From: Prorocentrum cordatum
Taxonomy: Eukaryota > Sar > Dinophyceae > Prorocentrales > Prorocentraceae
Direction: 5' to 3'
DNA: 64,000 nt
Assembly (NCBI GenBank): GCA_963575745.1
Contig: CAUYUJ010019936.1
Location: forward strand, 81,190-145,189
The position numbers were made by a program, and so were the translations under genes. Every line of letters starts with the position of its first letter. Position 1 is the first letter of the stretch. This document shows, piece by piece, positions 55,534 through 64,000 of this stretch. Under the pieces are notes generated by a model. That model had not been told where the DNA came from. It worked only from the letters and a program-made list of their open reading frames with translations, and made no database searches.

Positions 55534-57801
55534 GTCGAAGTAGTCCACGAGCAGCAAGTCGGTCTGCGCCGAGATGGCCGTGGGCAACGCGTTCTCCGTG
55601 CAGAAGTCCCTGAACTCCTTCAGGCAGAAATCGCATTCTTGATTCGTCCTGGCCGACGCACCGCGCTCCGCCAGAGCCTCTGCCAGCGCCGTCAGCAGGC
55701 GCTTCTCCTTGGGAAACGCGCGGTGGTTGTGCTCCTTCTCGCCGGCGCTCCAAGCCCGGAGGCTCCGGGAGCCAGTCGGCGCCGCCGCTGGCGCACGGGA
55801 GAGGGCACCAGCTGCCTGCCCCCTGCCGACCAGCTGCCTCTCCTCGCCCCCGCCCGACAGCAGCGCGGGCCCGGCGGCGAGCGTCCGCCCGCTCCTCGCG
55901 GCGTGAGGGTTCGTCTGCAACATTGAACTCGCTGGGAACCCAGCGCGGCCGAAGGCGACTGTTGGTGGCGAGCAAAAGTGCGCCCGCCTGCTGGCGCATT
56001 CTGAGCAAATGCACGAGCAGGCACGCCCCTCGGACAGCGCGAAGCACAACCCCACGTTGCCGACAAATAACAAATCGCGCTTCCCAGAGTTACGGCGAGC
56101 CCGAGAAAGACGTCTGAGCGCCAAGATAACCGTCCTACCTTCCTTGATCGTGATATGTTCGCCCAGGAACTTCCAGGTACCATGCGAGACGACGTCCCAG
56201 GAATCCTGCTTCATGAGACCCAAAGGCACCTCGGGGAAATCGGGGTCCTCGACGTACTTGAAAGAGCCCCAATCACCAGCATCGCCCCAAAGACCCTCCT
56301 TGGAGACACCAGGGGCCCAGACGCACCCAGCAGAAGCGAGGTCCTCTTGGGAGCCCACCCCTAGAGAGCGAGATATTGGGGCCCATTGGTAAGGCGCAAG
56401 TCTTTTAAAACGCCACCTCTCATTCCACCTCCCAATCCTTCGAACGCTCTCGACATCAAGATCGCGCTGGCAGACTCCGTACCCCGTCGGCGAGGCATCG
56501 GTGCACGTGAAGGTGGGATTCCACTCCTGACGAAGATCAGCGACGGCGAGTGGCAGAAGACCAGCGATGATGCGGCACTCTCTGCAGCAGCTCGGCCAGA
56601 GTTGTTCGGGCTCGCAGCTCTGCGCAACGAAATCATACAGGTGCCGCAAGACTGGGGGCGTGCTTCGATTCAACATAGCGATATATATGTAGCGCCCGAT
56701 AAACCTCTCGACGGTTTTTGCGGAAACCACCGGCCCAGTACTCAACCAGTCGAACACCGCGATCAACTTCCAATGCTTGTCGGGGTCCGGGCTGATAGCG
56801 CCTGCACCCCCATGTAGAACCGAACCCAGCACGCGGGCGACGAGGGTCGGTCGCGAGATGCCAAGAATGGTGAAACCGTCCTGCTCCATATCTTTCTGAA
56901 CATCATCGCGCAGCTCTCCAGCTTGCCTGCGCGAAAAAGCGCCCGCGTTCAAATTATCACAGTACGCCACGTAGACGCGCTCGCCTGCCTGCACGCTCGG
57001 GGCGGGGTGCCCTTCCACAAGAACAAACTTTTCCGAGGCCCCCCTTCGCGCAACTTGCACGTGGTACTCTTGGACCAACCAAAACGACCAGGTAAAGCCC
57101 ATTGGCAGGACAGTCAAGCACATTGATACCTTCTCCTTCAAAGTGAAATCACTCAAGAGCTCCCCCGATGCACCAGCCTCCAGCAGATCCCCGACGGCGG
57201 CACCGACCTCAAACGCGAAGAAATCTGAGAGCTCATCGGAGATCCCGCACTCGTAGAAACAGTCCTCGATGTCACCCTCGGCCCAATGCAAGGCCTGACC
57301 TACGGGGATCTCCAGGTCACCCAAGGAACTTAAACCGCCTAACTCAGCGTGCGGGGGAGGGGCGAACCTAAGATTACATTGGCGGCAGTCGAGGGCCAAG
57401 CGTTCCATCCCCGACTTCTTTAAAACCGTGAACGCCCCGATTCGAGCAGCAGGGCGCCGAGTGAGCCGCGCAAGTCCCCGGGGGGCCATCGCGGAGGCGA
57501 AGGCCTTGAACCCCCGGGGGGTCTTCAAAAGCGGGTCCGTGTAAGGGGGCGCTCGGGTGGCCTCGTCCGACAGCTGGCTCCAAGCCGCTGCCCCGACGAG
57601 CATCTTGTCTTCAAGCTTCTGAAGGCATTCCTGAGGCAAACCTACAAAGACTGACTCCAAATCAACAGGCGAGCGCTCCACGTCCGGAAGCGACAGTTTC
57701 TCCAAAACCATGGGAACCCGGGTGCCCTGCCACAGGCCCCCTGCATGATCATGCTTAAAAGCCCGAAGCTCCTGAAGGGCCCCTGGGCGAGTGAGCCTCG
57801 G
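55534..57801 (-). pseudogene. Retrotransposon reverse transcriptase and RNase H
   Basis: Open from the right end of the insert to 55534. Counting from the Met at 57813: the RT fingers are around AFTVLKKSGMERLALDCR (127-144), motif A is GDIEDCFYE (Asp181, Asp184), motif B is LPMGFTWSF (236-244) and motif C is VAYCDN (283-287), with Asn in place of the second Asp. RNase H begins TCTDASPTGYG (Asp439), and EGRTVILA supplies the Glu (558). The third site reads FVGN where DN is usual. At about 56015 the family text jumps to another frame (RWVPSEFNVADEPSR) and returns between 55900 and 55750 (KEKRLLTALAEALAERGAS). So the long frame hides a compensating pair of indels and this copy is probably inactive. 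It ends LLLVDYFD at the proposed splice donor. Confidence 0.8.
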
Positions 57802-57824
57802 GGTATAGATCACCGGGGGCCTTG

Positions 57825-58730
57825 GCTACCCTAGGCCCTACCCAAGGCCCTAGGCTTCCCAAGGGTAGGCCCTACCCAAGGCCCTAGGCTTCCCAAGGGT
57901 AGGCCCTGCCCAAGGCCCTAGGCTTCCCAAGGGTAGGCCCTACCCAAGGCCCTAGGCTTCCCAAGGGTAGGCCCTACCCAAGGCCCTAGGCTTCCCAAGG
58001 GTAGGCCCTACCCAAGGCCCTAGGCTTCCCAAGGGGTAGCCCTAGGGTAGCCCTAGGGGTGGGCCCCAGGGGTAGCCGGACCCCTTTGTAGCGGGAATCC
58101 GAGCTGGCAGCATCCCTCCTCCCTCCTCCCTCCGCACGCCTCCTCCCTCCTCCCTCCTCACTCCGTCCGCCCGCCTCCTCCCTCCCCCCTGCTCCCGCCG
58201 CCTCCTCCTCCTCCGCCGCCCTCCTCCTCCTCCACCTCCTCCTCCTCCCTCGCTACTCCCTCGATCCCCTGCTTCCCCCCCCCCCGCTCCCCCTTCCGAG
58301 GGCAGGGCGCCCGCGCCGCCCCCCGGCGACCGCGGCTCCGGCGCCGCAGACCCCCCCTCGCAGACCCCCCCTCTGGGACCCCCCCTCGCTGACCCCCCCT
58401 CGCAGACCCCCCCTCGCTGACCCCCCCTCGCTGACCCCCCCTCGCTGACCCCCCCCTCGCTGACCCCCCCTCTGGGACCCCCCCTCGCTGACCCCCCCTC
58501 TGGGACCCCCCCTCGCTGACCCCCCCTCTGGGGCCCCCCTCACAGACCCCCCCTCGCTGACCCCCCCTCGCAGACCCCCCCTCGCTGACCCCCCTCGCTG
58601 ACCCCCCCTCTGACCCCCCCTCTGACCCCCCCTCTGACCCCCCCTCGACCCCCCCTCTGGGACCCCCCCCTGGGCTGACCCCCCCTCGCTGACCCCCCTC
58701 ACAGACCCCCCCTCACCGGTCTATCCTAGG
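57825..58730. repeat. Tandem arrays in the left half of the insert
   Basis: About seven 34-bp units of CCCAAGGCCCTAGGCTTCCC, then CT-rich sequence (58095-58260), then about 25 units of a 13-15-bp (G/A)ACCCCCCCTCGCT motif with GGGACCCCCC variants. The Gly/Ser/Arg frame over it is an artefact. Confidence 0.9.
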
Positions 58731-58734
58731 GTTG

Positions 58735-59655
58735 ATGCCTTTAGTCGGGCGGGCGGGCGGGACATTAAAGGCATTGATTGCTTGCTTGTGTGGTGGATTA
58801 CCACTTGCTTCCCGTTGGTACCGGATTACGAGTAGATTCCATTTGTGGCGGATTACAAGCTGATTCCTTTTGTCGGGCGGGCGGGCGGGACATTAAAGGC
58901 ATTGATTGCTTATGTGGCGGATGGCAAACTGATTCTTATTGTGGCAGATTACACATTGATTCCTTTTGTCTGGCGGGCGGGCGGGACATTAAAGGCAATG
59001 ATTGCTTGTTTGGTGAATTGCGAATGGATTCCCTTTGGCAGCGGATTTTCAACTTATTCCTTTGGTCGGGCGCCTTTTGCCTGGGCGGGCGGGCGGGGCA
59101 TTGAAGGCAATAATTGCTTGTGTGGTGAATTACACATGGATTCCCTTTGGCAGCGGATTGCAAACTTATTCCTTTGGTCGGGCGGGCGGGCGGGACATTA
59201 AATGCATTGATTGCTTTCGTGGCGGATTACAAAGTGATTCCATTTGGCAGCGGATTGCAAGTTGATTACTATTATGGCGGATTACAAGCTGATTCCTTTT
59301 GTCGGGCGGGCGGGCGGGACATTAAAGGCATTGCTTGCTTGTGTGGCGGATTACACATACTGAAGGCCCTAGGCTTCCCAAGGATAGGCCCTACTGGACA
59401 CCCTAGGGTAGCCCTAGGGTACCCCTAGGGGTAGGCCCCAGAGGTAGCCCTAGGGTAGCCCTAGGGGTAGGCCCTAGGGTAGCCCTAGGGGTGGGCCCTA
59501 GGGGTAGCCCTAGGGTAGCCCTAGGGGTAGGCCCTAGGGGCAGCCCCGGGGTAGCCCTAGGGGTAGGCCCTAGGGTAGCCCCAGGGTAGCCCTAGGGGTA
59601 GGCCCTAGGGGTAGCCCTAGGGTAGCCCTAGGGGTAAGCCTAGGGGTAGCCCTAG
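58735..59655. repeat. Tandem arrays in the right half of the insert
   Basis: Units of 60-130 bp built around TCGGGCGGGCGGGCGGGACA, TTAAAGGCATTGATTGCTT and GTGGCGGATTACAAGCTGAT (58735-59345), then CCCTAGGGGTAGCCCTAGGG units (59395-59655). The short Cys/Gly frames in all three phases follow the repeat and are not genes. Confidence 0.9.
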
Positions 59656-59682
59656 GGTAGCCCTTCCTTGGGTGATCTATAA

Positions 59683-60018
59683 GAGCCTCGGAGGCTCAGG
59701 GCCCAGCTCGCGAACCCGCCCCATCAGATGAGCGAGAGCAGCGCGCTGGCACTGCGGCAACGCCATCAGGTCAGAGACGGCAGGAGGGGCAGGCGCATCA
59801 CGAGCACCAAGGTACATCGAGTTGAGAGCGTCCACCGACTTGTCGACTGCAGCGGCCACAGCCCACCGACGTGTCAGGCGTCGCGCCGTCGAACGGCGCA
59901 CCCCTCGCAGGTCGCCTCGTCGCCCCTCAGCGAGTGGAGGCAATGCGAAGATATCGCGGTACCTGCTTGGGGCGTTCCCCCCCTCAGCAAAAGTGGCTTC
60001 GCTGCGCGGCTCAGCCAT
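59683..60018 (-). CDS. Retrotransposon ORF2, first exon (N-terminus of the RT polyprotein)
   Basis: ATG at 60018, 122 nt after the ORF1 stop. It encodes MAEPRSEATFAEGG, RDIFALPPLAEGR, an Arg-rich stretch and DALNSMYLGARDAPAPPAVS, ending GPEPPRL where the 1.9-kb insert begins. The last codons CCG AGG CTC are the left copy of the 9-bp duplication. If the insert is removed with one copy, the reading continues in the same frame into LTRPGALQEL of the RT exon, so the two pieces are one gene. Confidence 0.65.
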
Positions 60019-60140
60019 GACTCAGAACAGGTAGTCGTGGCGAACGGGATGAGTCGAAGCCCGCCCTCCACGCGCTGCACGCAGGCTCTCGGGGAGCGGC
60101 GAAGTGCGGTCGAGCCAATCCGCGCCTCCGAGCCCGCAGT

Positions 60141-61767
60141 CTAGCCAGCCCCGGCGGCGTCGGCGCCAGCTCCAGCACCTCTGCCGCCGCGCCCGCGGCC
60201 ACGACCAGGTGCAAGCGAGCGCGCCTCCGCCGCCTTGCGCCCCCCCTTCAAAATGGCCGCCTCCGTCCGCAGCCGGTCGGACACGTGGGCCGTCAGCGCC
60301 GGTGACACCAGCGCTCCGCCTGCACGCGTCCCGTCGCCCATGAAATGAGCCGCTCCCTCGTAGCTCGGCGCGCTCGGCTTGGCGCGATGAGCTTCGGCAA
60401 TCAACTGGCGCCTGCGGGCAACTGCCTCCATGCGCGCGAGATTCATCACGTTGAGCCCGTCGTACCTCGCCGCGAGCTCCTGCCCCAGCGCCAGGTTAGC
60501 GCCCTCGTGGACGGACCGATCTCCATTGGGGATCTTCGCCTCCGAGAGCCACTTCGAGCGCTGCGCCCGGGGCCCTTCAGCCGTCTTGACCATCTCGCGG
60601 CACACCCGCTCGGTAGTGCGAGCCCCGCTCAACGGCCAGTCGTCGAAGTCCGTCATGGTCATCTCCTGCGCTGGCTGCCTGAACTCGCGCCTACGAGTCC
60701 CGTCGGGCCCGTGCTTCACCGACGGCGTCCCCGCGTCGTCCCCCGCCGCTTGGTCGTTGCTGTGAGTCGCCGTAGCCGCTCGACACCACTTGATCCGCTC
60801 CTCGCAGACCGCGTCGACCTCCGCCTGATAGTAGTTCAGCTGTTTGACCAAGACGGGCCGTGGGATCTGCCTGTTGGGCAGCACCGTGAGCCCGTAGCCG
60901 TTCGCCTGGACCGAGCCCGCGGGCAGTGTGACGATCTCGCCGGTGCTGTGACCGCCCACATGCTCCGCGATCACCCACGCGACGGTGGGGGCCGCATGGG
61001 CGGCGCCGCCAGCGGCGGCGCCCGCGGCGCCGGCGGCCGGGCCGCCAGCGCCACCCGCGGCTCCCCCTCCCCCGCGAAAGGCGACGACGTCGATCGCCTC
61101 GGCCAGCAGCTGGTCCCATTCCGCGTCGGTCGGCGGCTGCTAAAAGCGGTACAGGCGGGCTCCGCCAAGACCGAGCGGGAGCTCCCCGTTGTCGCCAAGG
61201 AACCTCACCATCTCGAACACGTTCTGATCGCTCTTATCCTTGTCGTACACGTCGAAGTCTGGGGTCGCGACTGTGACGAGCCCTCCTACCATATCATTCA
61301 GGAACACCCGCTCTTGTGACACATCCTCTCCCGCGCCCGCGTACTTCACCAGCGCCCGTCGTAGAATCATTCCCCCTGGTCCCGTCGGCAAGGGCCACCC
61401 GTCCGCTCCCCGGACTCGAGGACCTGGATGGAGCGGTGGCCCGACTGGAAGCCCAACCAGCGCCATAATGAACGCACGTGACTGTCACCTGCACGACCGA
61501 GAAGAACAGGCAGACCAGCACGCACACGATGAGCTGCCAAGCCTGGTGACCCCCGCTGCTTGGAGCCGACAGCGCCTCACACTGACAGTGACAGTGGCAG
61601 ATCGGCTCCGGGATGCCTGGGCACTTTACCTCCGCCCTCCCCGCCGCCCGCGCGGCCTCCGCGGCGTCAGAGAAGACTCCGCGCAACACCCAGGCCGAGA
61701 AGGCGGTGACCACACTGCTGGTCGCGACCTGCACAGACGCGGTCGAGGCAAGAAAGGCCCAGAGCAT
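60141..61767 (-). pseudogene. Retrotransposon ORF1: membrane segment, Cys motif, Gag-like
   Basis: Starts at the ATG at 61767, 30 nt inside the element. The first part (frame to about 61450) has a hydrophobic N-terminus, a CHCHCQC Cys cluster and a predicted membrane helix (WQLIVCVLVCLFFSVVQVTV). After a frameshift between about 61470 and 61350 it continues as RRALVKYAGAGEDVSQERVF and ends GGARLYRF at a TAG (61140-61138). The same frame goes on as QPPTDAEWDQLLAEAIDVVA, VIAEHVGGHSTGEIVTLPAG, MTDFDDWPLSGARTTERVCR and a basic, Gly-rich tail to the stop at 60141. I recognise this order from dinoflagellate retroelements. Its role is presumed structural (Gag-like), possibly membrane-attached. One frameshift and one nonsense codon break it. 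Confidence 0.6.
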
Positions 61768-61796
61768 TCACACGCGGGGATGGTCCGTGCGCACCT

Positions 61797-61873
61797 GATG
61801 CGCAGCAAAAACCTTGAGGGTTGAAAATGGCCGCGGGGAAGAACGATCAATGCTGTGCCCCGCGCTCTCATGA
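61797..61873 (-). repeat. Split direct repeat A1 (5' terminus)
   Basis: A 77-bp unit beginning, on the minus strand, TCATGAGAGCGCGGGGCACA and ending GGTTTTTGCTGCGCATC. It matches A2 in the same orientation with, by eye, five substitutions and one 1-bp indel. The ORF1 start codon lies 30 nt downstream. Confidence 0.85.
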
Positions 61874-62329
61874 CGAGACCCAATCTGGAATTTGACGCGG
61901 GCTCCCGCTGCATACATCCCACGAAAGCGGGACCGCCAAAGTAGGACGCGCTCGACAAGAAAAATCGACAAGCCCGAGTTCCGGCCTACTCGAGTCTTAC
62001 GTTTCCCCGACACGAAGGAAAGCTTCCGAGAAGCCCCGCCGCCGCCTGAGGGGGGCCGTCTACAGTCGAGGCGTTGACCTAAGGAACCCTAAATACGGAA
62101 CGAGGCCCCTTTTTCCCATAAATTCAACCTTGATTTCCTATGGAAAACCTAAGGAGAACCCGGGGCAAACTTTGAAACAATCAAAGAACACCGAGCCCCT
62201 CCCCAACGAAAAGGGTTCCTTCTTCAGCGCCCCGACTGTACTTCTCCCTTCCCCCCCCCTGTCGCTCGCCGCCGAGCGTCGAGCTGCCCAGACCCCCGAC
62301 GCCGTGCTCTTTGCTGCTATAGCGTTAAA
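61874..62329. other. Flank of the large retrotransposon, no gene recognised
   Basis: Mixed sequence next to A1. No frame or repeat worth naming was seen. Confidence 0.5.
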
Positions 62330-62479
62330 GTCGGGCGCGTCCCTCTACAGGAGGACGCCTCAGAAACAGCCAGAAACTAAGCGGAAGACGATGTTTCCAT
62401 AATGTTTACCTCTTTTGGGATATGTTTGAAGCATTGCCACTGCTCTTCCACAGTCCCCCTGCAGGAGGACATGCCCGAC
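62330..62479. mobile_element. MITE-A family, complete copy
   Basis: A 150-bp element with termini GTCGGGCGCGTCCCTCTACA and TGCAGGAGGACATGCCCGAC. The left flank is GTTAAA and the right flank CTAATC, which hints at a TTAA-like target. The interior differs from other copies in part (ATGTTTACCTCTTTTGGGAT). Confidence 0.75.
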
Positions 62480-62667
62480 CTAATCATAACGTCGACCTCC
62501 GGAGGTCTCCACCCCTTCCCCCCGGGACCGGAGGATTCATCCTGAGTCGTTTTTGTTGACGGCCCCGAAGCCTGGCGAAGGCCCCCCGAGGCCGGAAAAG
62601 CCCGCCGCCGTGATCTCTGGCATGCCTCCCCGGGGGGGGTCTGGGTGGGTGGCTCGGCCGGGGGGGG
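62480..62667. other. Spacer, no gene recognised
   Basis: Short GC-rich spacer containing TCATCCTGAGTCGTTTTTGT, also seen near 12970 and 38960 in similar form (a CTGGGTCGTTTTCGACAGTC-like box). Confidence 0.35.
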
Positions 62668-62895
62668 CACGAGAGCCCAGAATCGAATCGATAAGCCGGA
62701 TCGGCGAACGAAAATAATCAAATCGACGGATCTCGGCAGCCGAGTCGGGAAAAAAACTCGAGTCGGCAGACATCGGCAGGCCAGTAGGCCTCCGGCGAGA
62801 CATCGGAACCCGCACCAGAATCCACAAGTCGACTCGAAGACGAATCGGAAGCCACCGAGATCGAACCGAATCGGATCGGAGGAATCGACAGTTTG
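62668..62895. repeat. ATCGGAATCGA-type degenerate repeat, copy 2
   Basis: Starts GCACGAGAGCCCAGAATCGA and ends GAGATCGAACCGAATCGGAT, colinear with 13330-13560, including CGGCAGCCGAGTCGG in the middle and a TATGCCTCC/AGGCCTCCG block. Confidence 0.7.
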
Positions 62896-62906
62896 GACGC
62901 CCGAAG

Positions 62907-63089
62907 TGGGTACGGACAAAAATGGGTACAATGCCCAACAACAAATGTTGTCCCAAACCAACAGCGGCCGCTGTTGGGCAGGCGGCCTTCTGTCTCGAAT
63001 TGATACAGACCGAGGCGGCGTGGACAGCGAGTCCTGTCTAAAATGACCAAAACTGCTGTTGGGCATTGTACCCATTCTTTCCGTACCCA
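62907..63089. mobile_element. Foldback element with 34-bp terminal inverted repeats
   Basis: A 183-bp element whose left end TGGGTACGGACAAAAATGGG then TACAATGCCCAACA is the near-perfect complement of its right end TGTTGGGCATTGTACCCATT then CTTTCCGTACCCA. A GCGGCCGC lies in the interior. The TIRs are among the best preserved in the window, suggesting recent activity. Confidence 0.8.
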
Positions 63090-63423
63090 TCCCGTTCGTG
63101 CCGAGAAATGAGCCCTGGGGTGGCGCCTCGTTCAGGAACCGGCAGTTCCTCCCGAGGACCTGCGCCTTGCCGTAGCCTGCCCAAGCGGCGCGCGGAGGCA
63201 CCCCGCGCCCCGGCCCGACTCGCTGCGGGGACAGGTTCCAGGAGGCCCTCGAAAGAGCGGTTCGAGCGACTGCCTGCCAGACCGCCCCAACCCGACCCGT
63301 CGTTCCGAATTTCGGGTTGGGGGGATACGGATTTCAATGTTTGTTCAATGTTCCCCGATCTCCCCCCCGACCGGAACTGGAGGGCAAATCGGGGCCTTCG
63401 GGTTGGGTTGGGGCAGCTAGTAT
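63090..63423. other. No recognised gene
   Basis: GC-rich. The end (63345-63415) repeats sequence at 40480-40560. A plus frame at 63066-63728 spans it and a MITE and is judged spurious. Confidence 0.4.
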
Positions 63424-63576
63424 GTCGGGCGTGTCCTCCTCCTACAGGCGGATTTTGGTCGAAAAATACAACATACTCAAAAACTAAGCAAAAATCGTCA
63501 AAGATAGTCCAAAGATCGTCCCCTGCATATTTTTTGCTGTTTTCGAATGTTCCTCCTGCAGAGGGACGTGCCGGGC
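63424..63576. mobile_element. MITE-A family, complete copy
   Basis: A 153-bp element with termini GTCGGGCGTGTCCTCCTCCT and CCTGCAGAGGGACGTGCCGG then GC. The interior CGTCCCCTGCATATTTTTTG matches the copy at 14281. Confidence 0.75.
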
Positions 63577-63711
63577 TTCAGGCTCGGTGGGCGGTGCTAA
63601 GGAGGCAGATCCCAGGAGGCCTTAGCGAGAACTTCGATGCTCACTCTGGGGACCTTTTTCGGAGTCCATCTTGCGCCGCTCGTGCGTCGAAGCTGCGTCG
63701 AGCGTCCGTCG

Positions 63712-63838
63712 ACTCGAGTCGAACCTGAGTCGAACCTGAGTCGAACCCGAGTCGAACTTGAGTCGAACTTGAGTCGAACTTGAGTCCAACTGGAGTCGAA
63801 CTGGAGTCGAACTGGAATCGAACTGGAGTCGAACAGAT
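63712..63838. repeat. TCGAACTTGAG tandem repeat
   Basis: About eleven units of an 11-12-bp TCGAAC(C/T)(T/G)GAG motif, slightly variable. Frames over it read as repeated FDSSSTQVRL on the minus strand. Confidence 0.9.
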
Positions 63839-64000
63839 CCAGGTGTGACCCAGGAAGGGCCCCCAAACGAGCATCGAACAGAACGGTTAAAAAGGCTCGC
63901 AGGCCAAATGTCAAAGGGCCAAGACTTGCCATCGCTCGGACATCCAATCCCGGTGCCTTTTTCGGTCTCGTGCGTGTTGTTGTTGCCAGATGGTCCAGCC
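63839..64000. other. Window end, no gene recognised
   Basis: The text at 63925-63980 (CGCTCGGACATCCAATCCCGGTGCC, read in two parts, and TCGTGCGTGTT) resembles 24590-24640, so this is dispersed repeat sequence. Confidence 0.35.

Larger units (their letters stand above)
57802..59682 (-). mobile_element. TIR-bounded tandem-repeat insert, introner-like
   Basis: An 1,881-bp block flanked by the 9-bp direct repeat GAGCCTCGG (57793-57801 and 59683-59691). Termini are inverted: TATAGATCACC at 57804-57814 and its complement at 59671-59681, with a second matching stretch GGCTACCCTAGG inside each end. Within the duplicated CCGAG|GCTC, splicing after AG on both sides defines a 1,890-nt GC-AG intron (59686-57797) and restores the reading frame exactly. 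Interior: 34-bp CCCTAGGCTTCCCAAGGGTA repeats (57825-58090), CCCCCCTCGCTGA repeats (58330-58720), GGGCGGGACATTAAAGGCAT repeats (58735-59345) and CCCTAGGGGTAGG repeats (59395-59655). There is no transposase gene. Confidence 0.8.
49214..61873 (-). mobile_element. Ngaro-type tyrosine-recombinase retrotransposon with methyltransferase
   Basis: A 12,660-bp minus-strand element. Its 5' end (61873) is repeat A1. Its 3' end has B1, A2 and B2 in that order, the split-direct-repeat layout of Ngaro/PAT-type retrotransposons, in which a circular intermediate is integrated by a tyrosine recombinase instead of an integrase. Coding order is ORF1, RT, RNase H, tyrosine recombinase, methyltransferase. TCATG is present at the start of A1, at the B1/A2 junction and at the end of B2, as expected if it is the crossover core. 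It holds a TIR-bounded insert (57802-59682) and a 4.2-kb intron-like gap (51308-55533). Stops and frameshifts show it is not intact. Confidence 0.85.

Noticed and set aside
58253-58702. Gly/Ser/Arg-rich frame of 149 codons
   Set aside because: Translation of the CCCCCCTCGCTGA tandem array inside the insert.
1-64000. tRNA, rRNA, spliced-leader and telomere sequences
   Set aside because: I looked for the recognisable cores by eye on both strands and found none. A covariance-model search would be needed to exclude tRNAs.

Overview
This window looks like nuclear DNA of a dinoflagellate or a similarly bloated, GC-rich protist genome. The evidence is the very low gene density, the dense short tandem and foldback repeats, a GC-AG intron candidate, and retroelement proteins of the kind I know from dinoflagellate assemblies (an RT with a YCDN active site, a tyrosine recombinase, and a cytosine-methyltransferase-like domain). 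There is no bacterial-type operon, tRNA, rRNA or spliced-leader sequence that I could recognise. The organism is inferred from family knowledge and was not tested by a search.

The main feature is a 12.66-kb tyrosine-recombinase retrotransposon on the minus strand (49214-61873). Its ends carry the split direct repeats of Ngaro/PAT-type elements in the order A1 - genes - B1 - A2 - B2. Read 5' to 3' it encodes ORF1 with a membrane segment and a Cys-rich motif (61767-60141), then RT-RNase H (60018-55534), a tyrosine recombinase (51307-50486) and a C5-methyltransferase-like domain in the -1 frame (about 50489-49680). Two large blocks interrupt it. A 1,881-bp block of tandem repeats (57802-59682) has terminal inverted repeats and a 9-bp target duplication, and can be removed seamlessly as a GC-AG intron. 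A 4.2-kb block (51308-55533) can be removed in frame as a GT-AG intron. A few stops and frameshifts show this copy is decaying.

Other coding remnants are: a decayed APE-type LINE (35771-32157, minus) that ends inside an ATC microsatellite; a Gag-like frame (43736-42927, minus); and, at the left edge, an unrecognised broken gene on the minus strand (3299-1) in a region peppered with the near-palindrome CCGCAACTGCGG.

The remaining sequence, most of the window, is repeats: CCT/GGA, ATC, CAC, TA and GA microsatellites; minisatellites; a compound satellite module present twice (6.2-7.6 kb and 24.8-26.9 kb); degenerate arrays of a CCAAGAGGCCCC-like motif; and at least six families of short elements with terminal inverted repeats (about 140-300 bp), several in multiple copies. 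Most long open frames in these tracts are artefacts of low complexity and are not annotated as genes.
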